Shown here: in pieces, positions 15,101 through 28,032 of the stretch
Numbering within the stretch: the first letter of the stretch is position 1
How the letters are laid out: every line of letters begins with the position of its first letter
Assembly: GCF_020882245.1 (NCBI RefSeq)
Contig: NC_083597.1
Span: forward strand, 92,420,152 to 92,484,151
Reading direction: 5' to 3'
Source of the DNA: Rhopalosiphum padi
Lineage: Eukaryota; Arthropoda; Insecta; Hemiptera; Aphididae
Length of the DNA: 64,000 bases
Program-made: the position numbers and the translations under genes
Notes under the pieces: generated by a model
Databases searched by the model: none
What the model was told of the DNA's origin: nothing
Seen by the model: only the letters and a program-made list of their open reading frames with translations

Positions 15101-15800
15101 GTAAATGACCGTGCGCCCTTTCCTCCTCTTTCCTCGCACAAATGTGTTTTATCGCTTTGCATTGGGGAGGAGGAGCGGGTGGATAACAAAAAAAAGTAAA
15201 AATAACCTAGCGAGAAGGAGAATGGCGCATGATTTGTGTCGTACGCCCTCCCGCCCATCGGCGGCGATGCGGAAGAATGATAGAAAAATGGCGATAAAAA
15301 CAACCGAGACGATGCGTCGGTCGTATAAATTCGTCGACGAATGCTGCACGCAATTTTACCGATCGTATAAACTGTGTTTCCAATGGAATTCTCCCGCCTT
15401 CTTTCCCCCCCTCCACAATTCACCGTAAACCCATCAATAGCGTCATTTTTTCCGCAAAGTCTATTCCATAAAAATACACTCAACAATCGGCAGGTATATT
15501 GGAAAAGCGTTATTTTATTTTTAACGGTATTATTGACGAACTACTGCCACCGCTGACGAAGCAGAGACACGTATGCACACGTTCCGCAGTAATCGCGTAC
15601 AAATTAATTCACTATATTGTGTATATTATTATGCTCCAACAATTAAAATTCTCGGTTTATATAATTGGTCGCTGATGTACAGTCGTTGTATTTAAATCGT
15701 ACATAGCTACTGTCGAATAAACAATTGGACGTAGTTGTAACTTATAAACGCACATTGCGATAAAATCGTGACGGTTTATACGTCTGCAACGGCATTGACT

Positions 15801-18800
15801 TTACATAATGACATGGCGCAAAGCGGAATCATGATATCGGAATTGTTTTTAAATTTAAATAATATTATAACAAGTGTTCTGAATAAAAATTGAAATACGC
15901 CGCACTTAGAGTTGATCGATATAATATATTCGTTCACGAAGTAAAATATTGTGCCCTACTTTTCGTGCTCTTTTATTCTCTCTTTGAACATCACTGCGGT
16001 TTTCAAGCGCAATTCGTTATACTACAGTAGGCAATTTCACAGAGTTCAGCGATTTCACTAACATAGGTACACCATCTCTGCATTCGTATTGCTGTTTGTG
16101 ATTTTTTTCCTACTCCGGCGGAAAATTATTTTTTTGTTGATACTAAAATTATTGTATTGATGTATAGCATTATATTAGGAACGTTTGATTCGTAAGTTCG
16201 ACACTTGAAATAAAAATTTTACATACAATATGTTTCGCCTATCTACAATTATTTATGGTACAATCAATTTTATAAAAATGTGTTTTAGCTTAAATAAAAC
16301 GCTAATTCGTGAAGAATCAAAATGTCCTTTTAAAAGTAATAACATTATATCATTATTACATTATAAAATAATAAACTATATTAGTACAAGGGACGCAGAA
16401 AAAGTTTATTAAAATAATAATATATTCGTAGTTTAAATATTTTTCATATGTTAATATTAAACATTTTTTTTTGACTGACATTTAGGTTACAACTTTGCAT
16501 TTTTATCCTTTTGTGTATTATATTAAATATATATAACTAAGTCCGATATATATATATATATATATTATAAACAAACATTTTTCTAATTGTATAAAATCTA
16601 TTAATTGAGTAAGAGTTACGTAATATAATCGTACATAAAATAAACCAAAAATTGAAGTAACGTGAAAATAAAATAATGACTGATTAGAAAATCACATTAA
16701 ACATTTAAACATCATTATTTAGATACACCATTTATTATTTATATTTAAATTTAGAGTTTTTGCGTATTTTAATAAATAGAAATGTATTAGGAAAACAATA
16801 AATATATTGAAACTTCCCAACATGAAAAATTCAAATTTTTAAGACATATTTATTATTTTGTAATCTATTTCAATAAATATCAATGCTTTAAGTATAGAAA
16901 AATATAGTATTAGAAAAATTATAATCACATGGAATTGTTTAAAATCATACAAATGATAAAACAAACTAGTTTTTATATTTATGAGTCATATCAAATATAA
17001 AATTATGATACGCTTGGCATAAGTTCTTGACTTAAGGCCAGAAGTGAAACAATCCAACGGTGTGTAACAAATAAATGTAGATGATTTTTTTTCAATGTTA
17101 TTCTATTTGGGAGCTTGGTTTGAACTGTCTACAGAACATGATAAAGTTAGATGAAAACTTTAAAACTTTTCGAAAAATGCACTGCTCTTTTCTGTTTAAA
17201 ATGTGTTCTCTAGTAAAACTTTTTTTTTAATAAAAATGTAGAATTTAAGATATTACTATTAAAGAAAAAAAACCAAATGATAATTAAAAATCCAGTAAAT
17301 AATAACGGGATGGTAATTTATTGAAATTTTTTAAGATGGTTTATGACTCAAAATAAGCCATAATTATATTATAAATTGTATATTATAATCATGATATATT
17401 TAACACTTGAATATTTATTAAAAACTCGATTGTTATGGAAATTATAAAATACAATTGCCAGACTAAATATTTTTTTAATTACATCGAATTGAAAATCAGT
17501 AAAAATATTATTTAGGTAGGTACATATTAAAATATGTACTATATTTAAATATGTGCGAGTTTTCAAATTACTTACTTGCATAATAATATTTTGTATCAAC
17601 ATGCAATTAAAAAATGGCCAGTTGGCCAGATGTAACATGAATAGTGATGAAAAACTTACACAATCGTTGATCTTATAACTATTTATACAATGGGATTTAT
17701 TTAATAAATGGCATGAAATTTAATTAGTTTTTTTCGGGTATTGTTACGTTAAGGTTAAGGAAAATTGCCCAACCTTTTTATAACTGTGACCTACATATTT
17801 ACTATTTGTTGGATACGCGATTCTCAGTAAAAAAAAAAATTGGATAGGCTTTTTTATGTATATTATTATCAATATAGTTTCCTAATTATTATTTTACAAA
17901 TACCACGAGTCGTGACCCTATGTTGGGCATAGGTTGGAAAATACTACATTCAGGCAATCGCCAATCGATTTAGAATAGTTTACGATATTATGATCATCTT
18001 GTTATATTTTAACCGAATAAATTATTTTAATTATTTTAACACGCATACTGTTATGTAAATTTGTTTTACTATATCGTTGATTACATATTAGATCACCTTA
18101 CCCAACATATCCCAGTTTGAAAAAATATATTTAAAAACATTTAATGCGTATTTAAATTAATTTAGACGACCAAGTGACATGAAGCAAATTATAGAATCTG
18201 ATATGATTTAATCGATTTCGGTTACAATTATATACATAAAAAAACGTCTATTAGTTATTTCCGTTCTGGTTCTTAAAACTACCTACAAATAAAAATTATA
18301 ATTTCAGTTCCGGTAAATACCAGAATTTTATTTAGGGATGTATTTTTTTTTATATCTGTCCCAGAAAACAGGTTACACTTATCACTCATTACCATTTAAA
18401 TACTTTTCAATTCTGTTTACGGAACGTTAACTAGACAAATGGATCATAAATTTCTATGACTTACAATTTTTTTAACTCGTATATTTTTCGCATGCGCAAC
18501 ACAACTTTATTTTTTTTTAAAGCAACCTCTATTTTTAATATCATTTTCGAATTAATCAATATTTTTCAAGCAATTTTGATCTATCAACATGTATTCTAAT
18601 ATATATTCATGTACATCAATTATAACGTCAAAATATAATTTATTGTCTTAATTAATGGATAGAAATAACTTACATAACTTTACATTTAAATTTTAAAAAC
18701 ATCCTAAGTATAAGTAATAGTAAATAGTTACCTAAATACTTTTATATTAATCATCATGCTCTTATTTTAAAATTTTAGTTTTTCCTACCGACTTTTTAAT

Positions 18801-19619
18801 GTCATTACTCATTATCATAATATAGAAATTGATAATTATTCGTTTAAGTGACCTTAAGTTAAATTAACTATTGCTTACGTTGAACAATGTCACAGCTCAC
18901 TATACAAAAAAGAAAAGTTTTTATGTCAACAGTAGGTAACTGTATTATTAGTGTTTTTTTTTGGCATATTATATTATTTTAGTTTTAAAAGGATTATTCA
19001 TAAATTATTAAGCATACATAATATGTTATATACTAATATCATATGTTTATAAGAAATTAGGTAATAAATATATAATATATGGATTAATAAATCCATGTCA
19101 CAATTTGATAACAATGCTTTTAATAATCGCTTATTAGTCTTCAGCGTCACTAAACGTCGTCATTCTACAGTAGAGTGAAATTATCGTTACAATGGATTTT
19201 GACTAAAAGACGAGAGAATAGTTATTTTATAAATTCTTATTTTGATAGCTGTTTTTCTTTAATTGGAACTTTTATAGATTTTAAAAATAGAAAATTATAA
19301 ATTCACCAAACCAATTATTTTACTATTACAAATATAAATAAAATGTAGAATAAAAAAAATTCTTCAACGACAAAATATCGATACCTGCAGGTGTGATTTA
19401 GGCTTCTAATAAAAACTAAAAAGGGGTTCCAATATCAATAATTTTTTTGAGTTTCTGATTAATACCAATTATACCCATATTTGTATTCAACTTGAAAACG
19501 CTTGCATAAAGGCTATTGTATACAATATTATAATATATGTTTAATGGCAAATACATTAAATCGTAAGGACAAAGTTGATTAATAATGAATTAATGGACAA
19601 TGCATATAATATAGAGTAA
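15801..19619. other. AT-rich DNA, no gene seen
   Basis: AT-rich sequence with a TA microsatellite at 16546-16566. The open frames at 16230-16412 (+) and 17369-17638 (-) are Ile/Asn/Phe/Lys-rich chance translations without splice or domain support. Confidence 0.5.
16546..16566. repeat. (TA)n microsatellite
   Basis: Alternating TA run of about ten units. Confidence 0.9.
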
Positions 19620-20370
19620 CAAAACTCGATACATTTTATCGATTAAAACGAGACACCAATACATTGTATCAAACGAAAAATATAAAAATAGCACTATATT
19701 TTTATTCAACATTTGGATATTAATGAAGAAATTACTTCATTAAGGGATTTTTAAAATAAATAAATTAGCGTATGAAATCTTAATTAAAATTTCGTTTAAT
19801 AGATACTTAATGTATTTTCCAAACGAAAAAGTAATTTAATTTTATGTTAATAATATCAAAAGCTATTTGATTTCATTAGAGTAGTAAAGCTAAAATAAAA
19901 AAATTGCATGGCGTTTGAAGTAGGTATTTCACTACACCAATAAATTTAGAAGAATAATATCATTTGGTCTTATTTGTGTTGCCTAGTCGGCGCCCTTCAA
20001 TGGCGAATCAATTTGTATATCATCGTTCGATGAAATTTTCAGTTCTAATTGCAATAATATTATGTGTGTACGAGTAGAACGACTCTTGTTGCAATCAACG
20101 TATTATTTATGTCCCTTCGTTATTACATGACCACTGTGGTGTCGGCGACGGCGTTCGAGACGGACATATAAATAAATAAAACTCGAAACATCGAAAAATA
20201 GGACACAGTCGATAATATTATCAATTTCAATAACTGACGAAACGCTATTCGTTTTCATTAGACTCGATCGATTCGGTCCACTAAAAATAAATCGTAACCA
20301 AAGTGTTTTTACAACCCTACGCGTACGCAATAAGTACACAGGACGTCGGTTCTCCTACGAAAGATTCGCA
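19620..20370 (+). repeat. Direct duplication, copy 1 (partner at 22400-23193)
   Basis: The segment aligns in the same orientation with 22400-23193. Shared anchors in the same order include AAAACTCGAT (19621 and 22401), a TTTCGTTTAAT stretch (about 19790 and 22579), TTTGATTTCATTA (about 19866 and 22694), TATTATGTGTGTACGA (about 20057 and 22889) and CTAAAAATAAATCGTA (20281 and 23101), then CACAGG and TTCTC near the right end. The offset grows only from about 2780 to 2830 bases. Copy 1 keeps more CG dinucleotides than copy 2. The copies could be decayed LTRs, a tandem segmental duplication, or a duplicated regulatory element; no coding is visible in either. Confidence 0.75.
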
Positions 20371-20599
20371 ATGCCTCAGCTACATCACCTCCGCCGCTAC
20401 CACTAGCGTTTCGACTAATGCCGTCATTAACTGGAAAATGTTAACAGCCGTATCGTTTTTCTTTTGTACGTACATAATGCATATACTATACGCGTAATTC
20501 ATTTGTCAGCCATTGTTTTATTGCCGCACGTCCAATTTTACGAAAGGAAAAAAGTCTATTTTACGAGAACCCGAGATATCAATTTGTTTTAGCCCGGCG

Positions 20600-20690
20600 A
20601 TGTTTTACAAATCGCGAACGGCGGCATGCGTTGTATCGCGCATTTCGGGTAAATTGTTTGAACGATACAAAGAAAACGACGTATCACAGG
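20600..20690 (+). CDS. Weak candidate coding exon
   Basis: An ATG at 20600 opens 30 codons beginning MFYKSR and ending in a Ser-Gln pair directly before a donor-like CAG|GTAATA at 20691. The translation has mixed composition with no low-complexity bias, and the CpG-rich setting suits a 5' exon. There is no domain, no matching downstream exon and no conserved signal. It may equally be an open stretch by chance. Confidence 0.15.
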
Positions 20691-20693
20691 TAA

Positions 20694-20718
20694 TATAATA
20701 ATAATAATAATAATAATA
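20694..20718. repeat. (AAT)n microsatellite
   Basis: Seven or eight consecutive AAT units directly after the donor-like site of the weak candidate exon. Confidence 0.85.
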
Positions 20719-21809
20719 GGTATACGGACGAATTAATGGAGAGAAACCGAAAAAGGAACATTAATTAACGTACATTTGACAATATCGAATGATATGCGCG
20801 GCGAAATCATTATTCATCGCCGTATTATAATGCGCTCAGATACGCGCGAACCGAGAGACAGTGTCAAGTGTAATAAGTAATGAGTTTCCTGATACCGCAC
20901 GCGGCCATAATGTCACGGTGTCATGATTCAATTCGCTAAGGGTGCTTACTATCGCACGATTTTAGTTTCCAGCCGTATAATATAACACAAATCACCGTTC
21001 AGCCCGGCCAAATGTTTCTCGCCGTTAAAACGCGTGCGCCTCGTTGTCGACGAATATCGCACACATACTCGAACGACAACGATGTATAATATTGTAAACT
21101 GTTTACATTTTTGACATCGTTTTATGCTCTCACGCGACGCTCCGAAAGACGATAACTTCAGACATCCGCCGCGATGCTGCGTGTCCAAACAGCCTACTGC
21201 AAAAACAATCCCCATATACGAGTATTTAACCACTGTCGGTTGTCCGTTTCGTCGTGACGAATGGGAATTCCGTTTTGTTTTTATGTCGTGCGATTATTAT
21301 TTTTTATACGCGTTACGGGACCGCGAGTTAATCGACAATCGGAAAGCGTACATTATCGTCGTTGGTCGTCCGTCGTCCGCGCGTGAAATCACTGCGAAAC
21401 CGTAGTCGGTTCGGTGATTAAAATATTGGCCGTGTGTAACCACCCGCACGGCCGTTCACGGAAGCCACGGTCGAAATTCATTACACCGTTGATGACACAC
21501 CCTTGCAGTTCCGCGACCCTTGTACTATATTATTATATTATTAATAAAACAAAAACGTCGGGGAAAAATAAAATAATAAAAACAGTATCCAACGCTATCC
21601 GCGCCGGCCGGGTCATTAAAACAAATCATACGCCCTCCGGTGTTCGATATCACGGGTTTCATCTGATATTGATGACCACACGTTCCAGCACCGTCCGCTT
21701 CGGCTGCGCTCGTAAAATCGTCACTCTACCCGCACAGATTTTCACGCATTCCCTCTATTTCTACGTCGTCGGTGGTGGAGAATTTCACGCCATCGTATCA
21801 ACATTAACC

Positions 21810-21810
<1 letters not shown>

Positions 21811-21858
<48 letters not shown>
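21811..21858. repeat. (TG)24 microsatellite
   Basis: About 48 bases of uninterrupted TG, the longest dinucleotide tract in the window. It produces an artificial Cys-Val run in one open frame. Confidence 0.95.
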
Positions 21859-21859
<1 letters not shown>

Positions 21860-22399
21860 TTTTTATTTTATTTTTTACCCACCCTTTTCATCTACATCAC
21901 AACGACCGTGATCGATATCGGTTTTATACTTTTAGATAAACTGTACAGTAAAATTGTGCCGAAACATTCGATACGCCGTTCCCAGACACAAACACCGTCG
22001 CGGTACGGATTACTGATTGAACGTCAATAATATTGATACTGCGTCGACGCCGCACCGGCTCAATGTCAACGTTTCGTCCAGTGATTGCTTTTGGGTCTGC
22101 GGTAGGAACCTAACCAATAAACCACGAAAAAAAATTATGGTTGAAAAAAATAGTTTCTACGATCAGGTGGCATACAGTTTGCAGTATAATAAAAATATGT
22201 AAATAAATATAGAATATTATGTTATTAATCTTTTTTATTTATTTATTTTTTGTTTTAATTTAATTGTATTATATTTCTAGTATACACCTACATAAATATT
22301 AAAATATGTTATATGTTTTACATAACAAAAAATTACATTATTATTGGAACAAAATGGATAGGGATAGAGTGAACAGACATGGTATGCGGGACAACGTAT

Positions 22400-23193
22400 C
22401 AAAACTCGATTAATTTCACCATTTACAACAAAACGCCAATACGATAGTAAAATAAAAATAAAAACATACTCATTTTAGTCGAATTTTTGGCGTTATAGAC
22501 CTATTCTATTAGGTAGTGAATTTCACTTTGGTACATTGAAACATTTTACTTAGTGGATGATATCGATATCACTGTTAAATTTCGTTTAATTTTTAATACA
22601 TTTTCCATTCTAAAAAAAAGCAATTTAATATTGTGGAAATTGGTTTAAATACACAATGTGAGATTGTTTTTATTATCATCATTGTAAGGGCCGTTTGATT
22701 TCATTATGGTAGAAAAACGAAAACGAAAAGATTACGCGGCGTTCGAAGTACGCAATTTAACTACACCGACGTTGCCGGTGCCAGAATAATTTGCATGTCT
22801 TCTTTATGACGCTTAGCAGTATTTTCGAGATAACGTATCAATTTTTATGTCATCGTTTGATGAACATTTTTGGATTTTATCACGTCTATATTATGTGTGT
22901 ACGACTGTAGTACAGTTCACATCACTATCCGCAAATTATTAATGTTCGTACGTTATTAGTTTATTACGACTGTTGCATAAATAACAAGATGGTCATAAAT
23001 AAATAATTCTAGAACGCGATGCATTTGATAATATTATTACTTTCAATAACCTAAAAAATTACAATTATTCTTTTTTATTAGACTCGGATGATTTGATACA
23101 CTAAAAATAAATCGTAGCCCAAAGTTTTTTATATCATAATGCGTAGGCATTACTTACACAGGTTGACTGTTCTCAAACGAAATAATCCTCAAA
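22400..23193 (+). repeat. Direct duplication, copy 2 (partner at 19620-20370)
   Basis: Same-orientation homologue of 19620-20370, with the shared anchor words listed under copy 1. Between anchors the copies differ by many substitutions and small indels, so the duplication is old. Copy 2 has lost CG sites kept in copy 1, for example near 20310-20330 versus 23140-23150. Confidence 0.75.
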
Positions 23194-26100
23194 TTATTCT
23201 TAAACTATGGTTTTGATTTCTATCATACAAACCAAAATTCAACGAAAAGTATATCCGGTAAAAAATAAAATCGATTGCAATTGATTTTGTAAGCTTATAA
23301 TAATTTTGATCTAAGCTAAAACACAATAGTTTAAGTTGTAGCTTTATTATGTCTTATTATTTATTATAAATATAGAAAAATATAATTATATTATACAGGT
23401 TCAACATTTAGTTATTAACATAATTATGTATTTGTATTTATAAAAAAATTAAAAACACACTCTCGATTTAAATAACGTATAAAGTAGTAATAATAGTTAA
23501 CAAACATATTTTATTTTTTGTTGTATTCGATAATTTATAATTAAAATATCAAATGGGGAAGTAAGGTGCGATTCCATATTTTTTCTGATTATGTAGGTAG
23601 GTCTATTACAACGCTACCTTTGAAGATACGTTCAAAGAACACCCCGAAAGATATTGAAGTACATAGCGGTTATAATTCAATGTAGGATGCATATATATCA
23701 TCAGGCACACGTTAAAATCTTTGAAATTGAACGAAATTGGATTTTGGGATGTGACTTTATTATAATGACTGTAAAATATTCTTGCTTCATCTTTATTTTT
23801 TAAATAAATTATAACTCTTTACCTATATACAGTTTAAAACAAGTATAAAACAGTTTAATTATATATTTATGGCGGGTTCTTGGTACACATAAATTGATAC
23901 AACGAAATATAATGACGATACGACAGACGAAACTATAATGTTTGATTAAATAATAATATATATTTCCAGCATTTCAACTAGGTAATGCGCTTATAAAAAA
24001 TACTAAATTATAAAATATAAATATATCTAATCTGTTATTAATGTTAACATAACATATTGGGTTTTGAATTTTCTTTTACGAATAAATAAATTAATCATAA
24101 TGAATAGTCTAAAAAACGGACTTATTGTATGAGAGAAATATATACACGACAAAATCATACATGTAAGGAGAATTACTTTCAAGTGAGCCACTGTTTTTCT
24201 TTTATGAATATAATAATTTACATTGTAATTCAATCAAAAACATGAAATACGCTAAACCGTTTTTATTTATGATAATATATGATCTACAGTGTTTTTTTAT
24301 TTATATACAAGGAGATTAAATGAATACCATAATCGAAGTCAGACCTTCTGCGATAAATACAACATGTTACACGATTGATCAAACACAATTTTTTTTTCTA
24401 TCAAAAGAGAAAACGCCGTGCTGTAAAAGTTATTTTTTGTAACATGTTATATCAAGTGTCTTTTTGTTTTATTAACTACTCAAATGAAATAAGTCATAAA
24501 ATATGGTGTAATAATATAGAATGCGTAAAAGCATTTATCGATAATAATCACATATTCTAAATTGATTAATTAAATAATTAAAAATCCTTACAATTTATTT
24601 TTTAAATAATCATTGTTTTCATGATTGTATCAAAATCTTATTGGTTTTTTTTAAATATACTAATTAGATTTTATAATTACATTGATTTCTAGTTTAATAT
24701 CAATCAGTAAATTAAATGAATAACTAGTAGTTAAACTACTTAAATTAAAGTTATTATCTATCACATTGTATTTTTATATTTTAAAATACATTTATAATAA
24801 AGGTAATTATATTTATTTTATGTATATACCTACTTAATAATAACCTATGCATAAAAAACGACGTTTCGATGATAAGTATTAATAAACCTTAACATTACTA
24901 TTAAAAAAAAAAATTAATTATATACATTGAAATATATTGAAAAAAAAATAAAAATTTAACGATATAATAAATTAGGTATTTTAATTATAATAGAGAAAAA
25001 ATTAACTATAAAGTGATAGAAGTGAATATGGCATATAATTAAAATATTAAAATATTACACTATAAATAAACTAACTAATTTTTATTATACCTATACAATT
25101 TATAAACAATTAACATCTAAATTTTTTTTTTTTTTTTTAATGTATTAAATTACTAATAACCACAATAATTAATATCTTAGCTAAAATAATATATCATTAT
25201 AAAATACAATGAACATCTAAAAATATTAATTATTTTTCTGCGTGTTAAATGTGTAATTGAGTTGAAATATTTCATTTTATTTTTAATAATTAATAACAGT
25301 TTATAATATAGAAATAAAAAAACTAATTAAATCTCATTAAAAATACTTGCATGAATTACTTGACAAAAACGCTTACAAAATATTATTAATAGTACATTGT
25401 TCATACACGAAATTTTTCATTTTGCTTGAGTATAACATGTATAAATGTTTAATTTTAATGATTTTATTTCATACCTGATGCTTTGTAGAAATATTCCAAT
25501 TCAATACTTTTAAAATCAATACAACTCATGTTAACCTTTTGTACTCAGAACCGTTGTACTTCATTCAGATAAAAAAAAACAACAATGGATTAATTTTATT
25601 TTTTTGGACTATTTGGTGAAATATACAAGAAACTTCAATAATAATAATGTTTTAATAATATAAGTTAGTTTAGAAAGGTTCATTATATTTTAACAGAATT
25701 CATCATACTTATGTTGTATTTGTATCTACGATTAGGTTTTAATGGATTTATAATGTTCTCTGTTGTTGTTTTATTATTATTATTTTTTTTTTAGTCTGTA
25801 TAACACTTTTAATACCATAGTAAGCATTATCTAATTTTTCACAAAATTTATTTGATAGGGTCAATATTTTAGTTGAAACTTCATATCAAATATTTTTTTT
25901 GGAAATAAACATCTGAGTTTAAAAGTACGTTTTTTTTTTACTTTAAATGCCAAATAATATATGTTTATGTCAATAATAGAGCCATTTCAATTTTAATTTT
26001 ATAAATGTAGTAAAAATAAGTAATTAAAAAAAATAAAAACAAATATTTCGTATTGTTGCCTTTAGTTTTATTATTCGTTTTTGAGTGAATGATTTATTAT

Positions 26101-27840
26101 TATAAATTTCCATTGCTTTTACAAATTTTAAAAATAAAATCATCTTGTACTGTTTTTTTTATTATTGTTTTGAATTATTAATATTATTTAGCATATTTTA
26201 TGGGGTAATCATTAATATTTTAATATACTAGAAAGCTTTATATATTACACTTATTCAGAAATGAAGTAAAATATATTGTAAATATCATTTCTTATTTATT
26301 TTGTATTTCTTAAAACGTACAGCATTATACATTGCTACATAATACGAGTATAAAGTCATTGTCGTCTACACAGTGCTTAAATTATATTTATTTTTAAATT
26401 GCATTTAATAAATATATTACCTACTTCTTGCAAATGCTGTGTACTAACTTTGATTCACCAATTATGTATGATATATTGTCGTTACTACACACACTACACA
26501 CACACACATACATATATATACATATTTATTGCAATTTTATTTATTTATAAGAAACATTCAATATTGTATTTTATATTTATGTACTTAAAAATATATATAT
26601 ATATATATACTATGGATTGCATAAAATAATCAAATTTGCTTAGTAAATAATACTATTTGTTGAATACTTGAAATGTATTAAATATTGTATATTAATATAA
26701 CAAATAATATTGAATTCTTTGAATTGAAAAAATATTATTGTTCTTCTGTGTTTCTCAGGCAATTTTAATGATCAAATTTTTTTTGTTCATTGAAAATTAA
26801 GTTTATAATATCAAATATTAGGTATTGAATATACAAATTTCAATCGTTTTTAAAAGGACTATTATTCAGTAATCAATTTAATAAATTTAACTGCGAATTA
26901 ATTATATCTTGTTTTGTTTATAAACAAGCTGGTAAATAGAATAAAATGTGGTCTTTCAATTTATCACATAGGATGTTGTTCAAATACGTTTGTGATTTAA
27001 ATTGAATGTAAACACTATATAATGTCTTTCGTTTATACGAGAAACATTATTATTTTGTATAACTAAACAGAATTAATTCTATGCTTTTTCATTTTTCATC
27101 TTTTGTTTTAACGTAGGAAAAATAAATCGATTGCTTCTGAAAATCAATTTAACTATTTTCAATGAATTTTACATTTATGAGACGTTCAGTATTTTGAAAC
27201 ATATAATAAACCCTTTCATAAGACCTAGTAAAAGTTTATAAACAGTTATAAATAGTCGGTGAAATTAACAGTGAAAGATTTTCTATGGAATAGTTTAAAA
27301 AAAAAAAAAATAATAAATAATAAACCATAACATTTTATGAGAATGTAATGGACAAACCGTTGTAGTTATAAGATTATGCTCATTTCTAGATGCGTTTACC
27401 GTCGTAGTATTAGTTTTATGTCGTTTTTAAAATAAAAAGGTTATTCCAAAATACCATTTTGTTATTTTAAAATATTATGAAAAATCACATATATATAAAT
27501 ATAATATGTTTAGCATATTTAACGGAACTGAATGTAGTTTCAATGATAAATCAATATAAATAAATATTCTTTTATACCTATCAATAACCATTCAGTCAGA
27601 AATTTAGTAATTTTCAGATAGGTATCACAAGAAAAGTCACAATTCCATATAAGTATTTGTATTCCCTGGACTTAGGTATAATAATAATAATAATAATAAA
27701 AATATATTGATATTTAAAAAAAATCAAATGTATTTTGTTCATGTGACAATATTTGAACTTAGTGTATCGTTTTTATGAATGTCACTTGACAAACAAAAAC
27801 AATTGACAAAGCATTCATTATTCAAAAGCCTAATATTATA
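23194..27840. other. AT-rich DNA, no gene seen
   Basis: AT-rich with a 17-base T run near 25123 and a TA microsatellite at 26590-26609. The stretch 23560-23760 is more complex than its flanks and may be an old repeat, but I could not assign it. Open frames at 24027-24233 (-), 24375-24560 (+) and 26399-26629 (+) are chance-like. Confidence 0.5.
26590..26609. repeat. (TA)n microsatellite
   Basis: Alternating AT run of about ten units. Confidence 0.9.
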
Positions 27841-27852
27841 TTTCATCGAGCC

Positions 27853-28032
27853 ATGGAGTCCACGTTTTTGCAGGGAAATATACAAAAATTAATAAATTTC
27901 GTTCCCGAAGTCGTTAAACAGACGTGTGTGGATATTATTGGTGGGCGTGATTCGGTTTCGGATGCTATATTCCACTTGGGATGTATTATTATAATATACC
28001 CCTCGATTAAAATTATTTTAACAGTTCTGTGA
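27853..28032 (+). CDS. Small open frame of unknown function (59 aa), low confidence
   Basis: An ATG in a strong context (GAGCCATGG) opens 59 codons to a TGA. The first 43 residues, from MESTFLQ to the FHLG that follows SVSDAI, have a balanced composition with charged and hydrophobic residues alternating, unlike the AT-driven translations around them. After that the frame becomes Ile-rich. It may be a short first exon that should splice before the Ile-rich part, a decayed gene fragment or chance. I recognise no family and see no clear donor at the composition change. The antisense frame over the same DNA (27843-28079) looks like a shadow. Confidence 0.25.
   Translation: MESTFLQGNIQKLINFVPEVVKQTCVDIIGGRDSVSDAIFHLGCIIIIYPSIKIILTVL

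Larger units (their letters stand above)
13260..15800. promoter_or_regulatory. CpG-island-like region, probable promoter and 5' end of a larger gene
   Basis: This is the densest CpG block in the left half of the window. It carries trinucleotide tracts typical of insect developmental-gene leaders: GTC at 13838-13863, CAG at about 14066-14079, CTG at 14941-14964 and CCG at 15066-15083. Many overlapping open frames occur on both strands because stops are rare in GC-rich DNA; none shows a domain. The CTG tract lies just upstream of a candidate first coding exon (15048-15100, +), so a transcript reading rightwards from here is the simplest interpretation. No TATA box at a clear distance was found, which fits a CpG-type promoter. 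A promoter for a minus-strand gene cannot be excluded. Confidence 0.5.
20371..22210. promoter_or_regulatory. CpG-rich core between the two direct repeats
   Basis: High CG dinucleotide density with overlapping open frames on both strands and no domain in any of them. A possible small exon (20600-20690, +) with a CAG|GTAATA donor lies in it, as does a long TG microsatellite at 21811-21858. The block ends abruptly near 22200, where the AT-rich background returns. It may be promoter or enhancer DNA of an unseen gene, or the internal part of an element bounded by the flanking direct repeats. Neither reading is proved. Confidence 0.4.

Noticed and set aside
13625..15556. A dozen overlapping open frames of 60-140 aa on both strands
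   Set aside because: They overlap each other in opposite frames, contain simple-sequence runs (poly-Asp, poly-Gln, poly-Cys) and show no domain; GC-rich DNA has few stops. Only the short ATG-to-donor segment at 15048-15100 was kept, at low confidence.
20310..20450. Minus-strand Gly/Ser-rich open stretch after an acceptor-like TTTTCCAG
   Set aside because: Runs to a stop with no clear donor; it overlaps the end of the direct duplication and has no recognisable family.
21414..21911. 165-aa open frame on +
   Set aside because: Lies in CpG-rich DNA, ends in an artificial Cys-Val run made by the TG microsatellite, has no domain or splice support.
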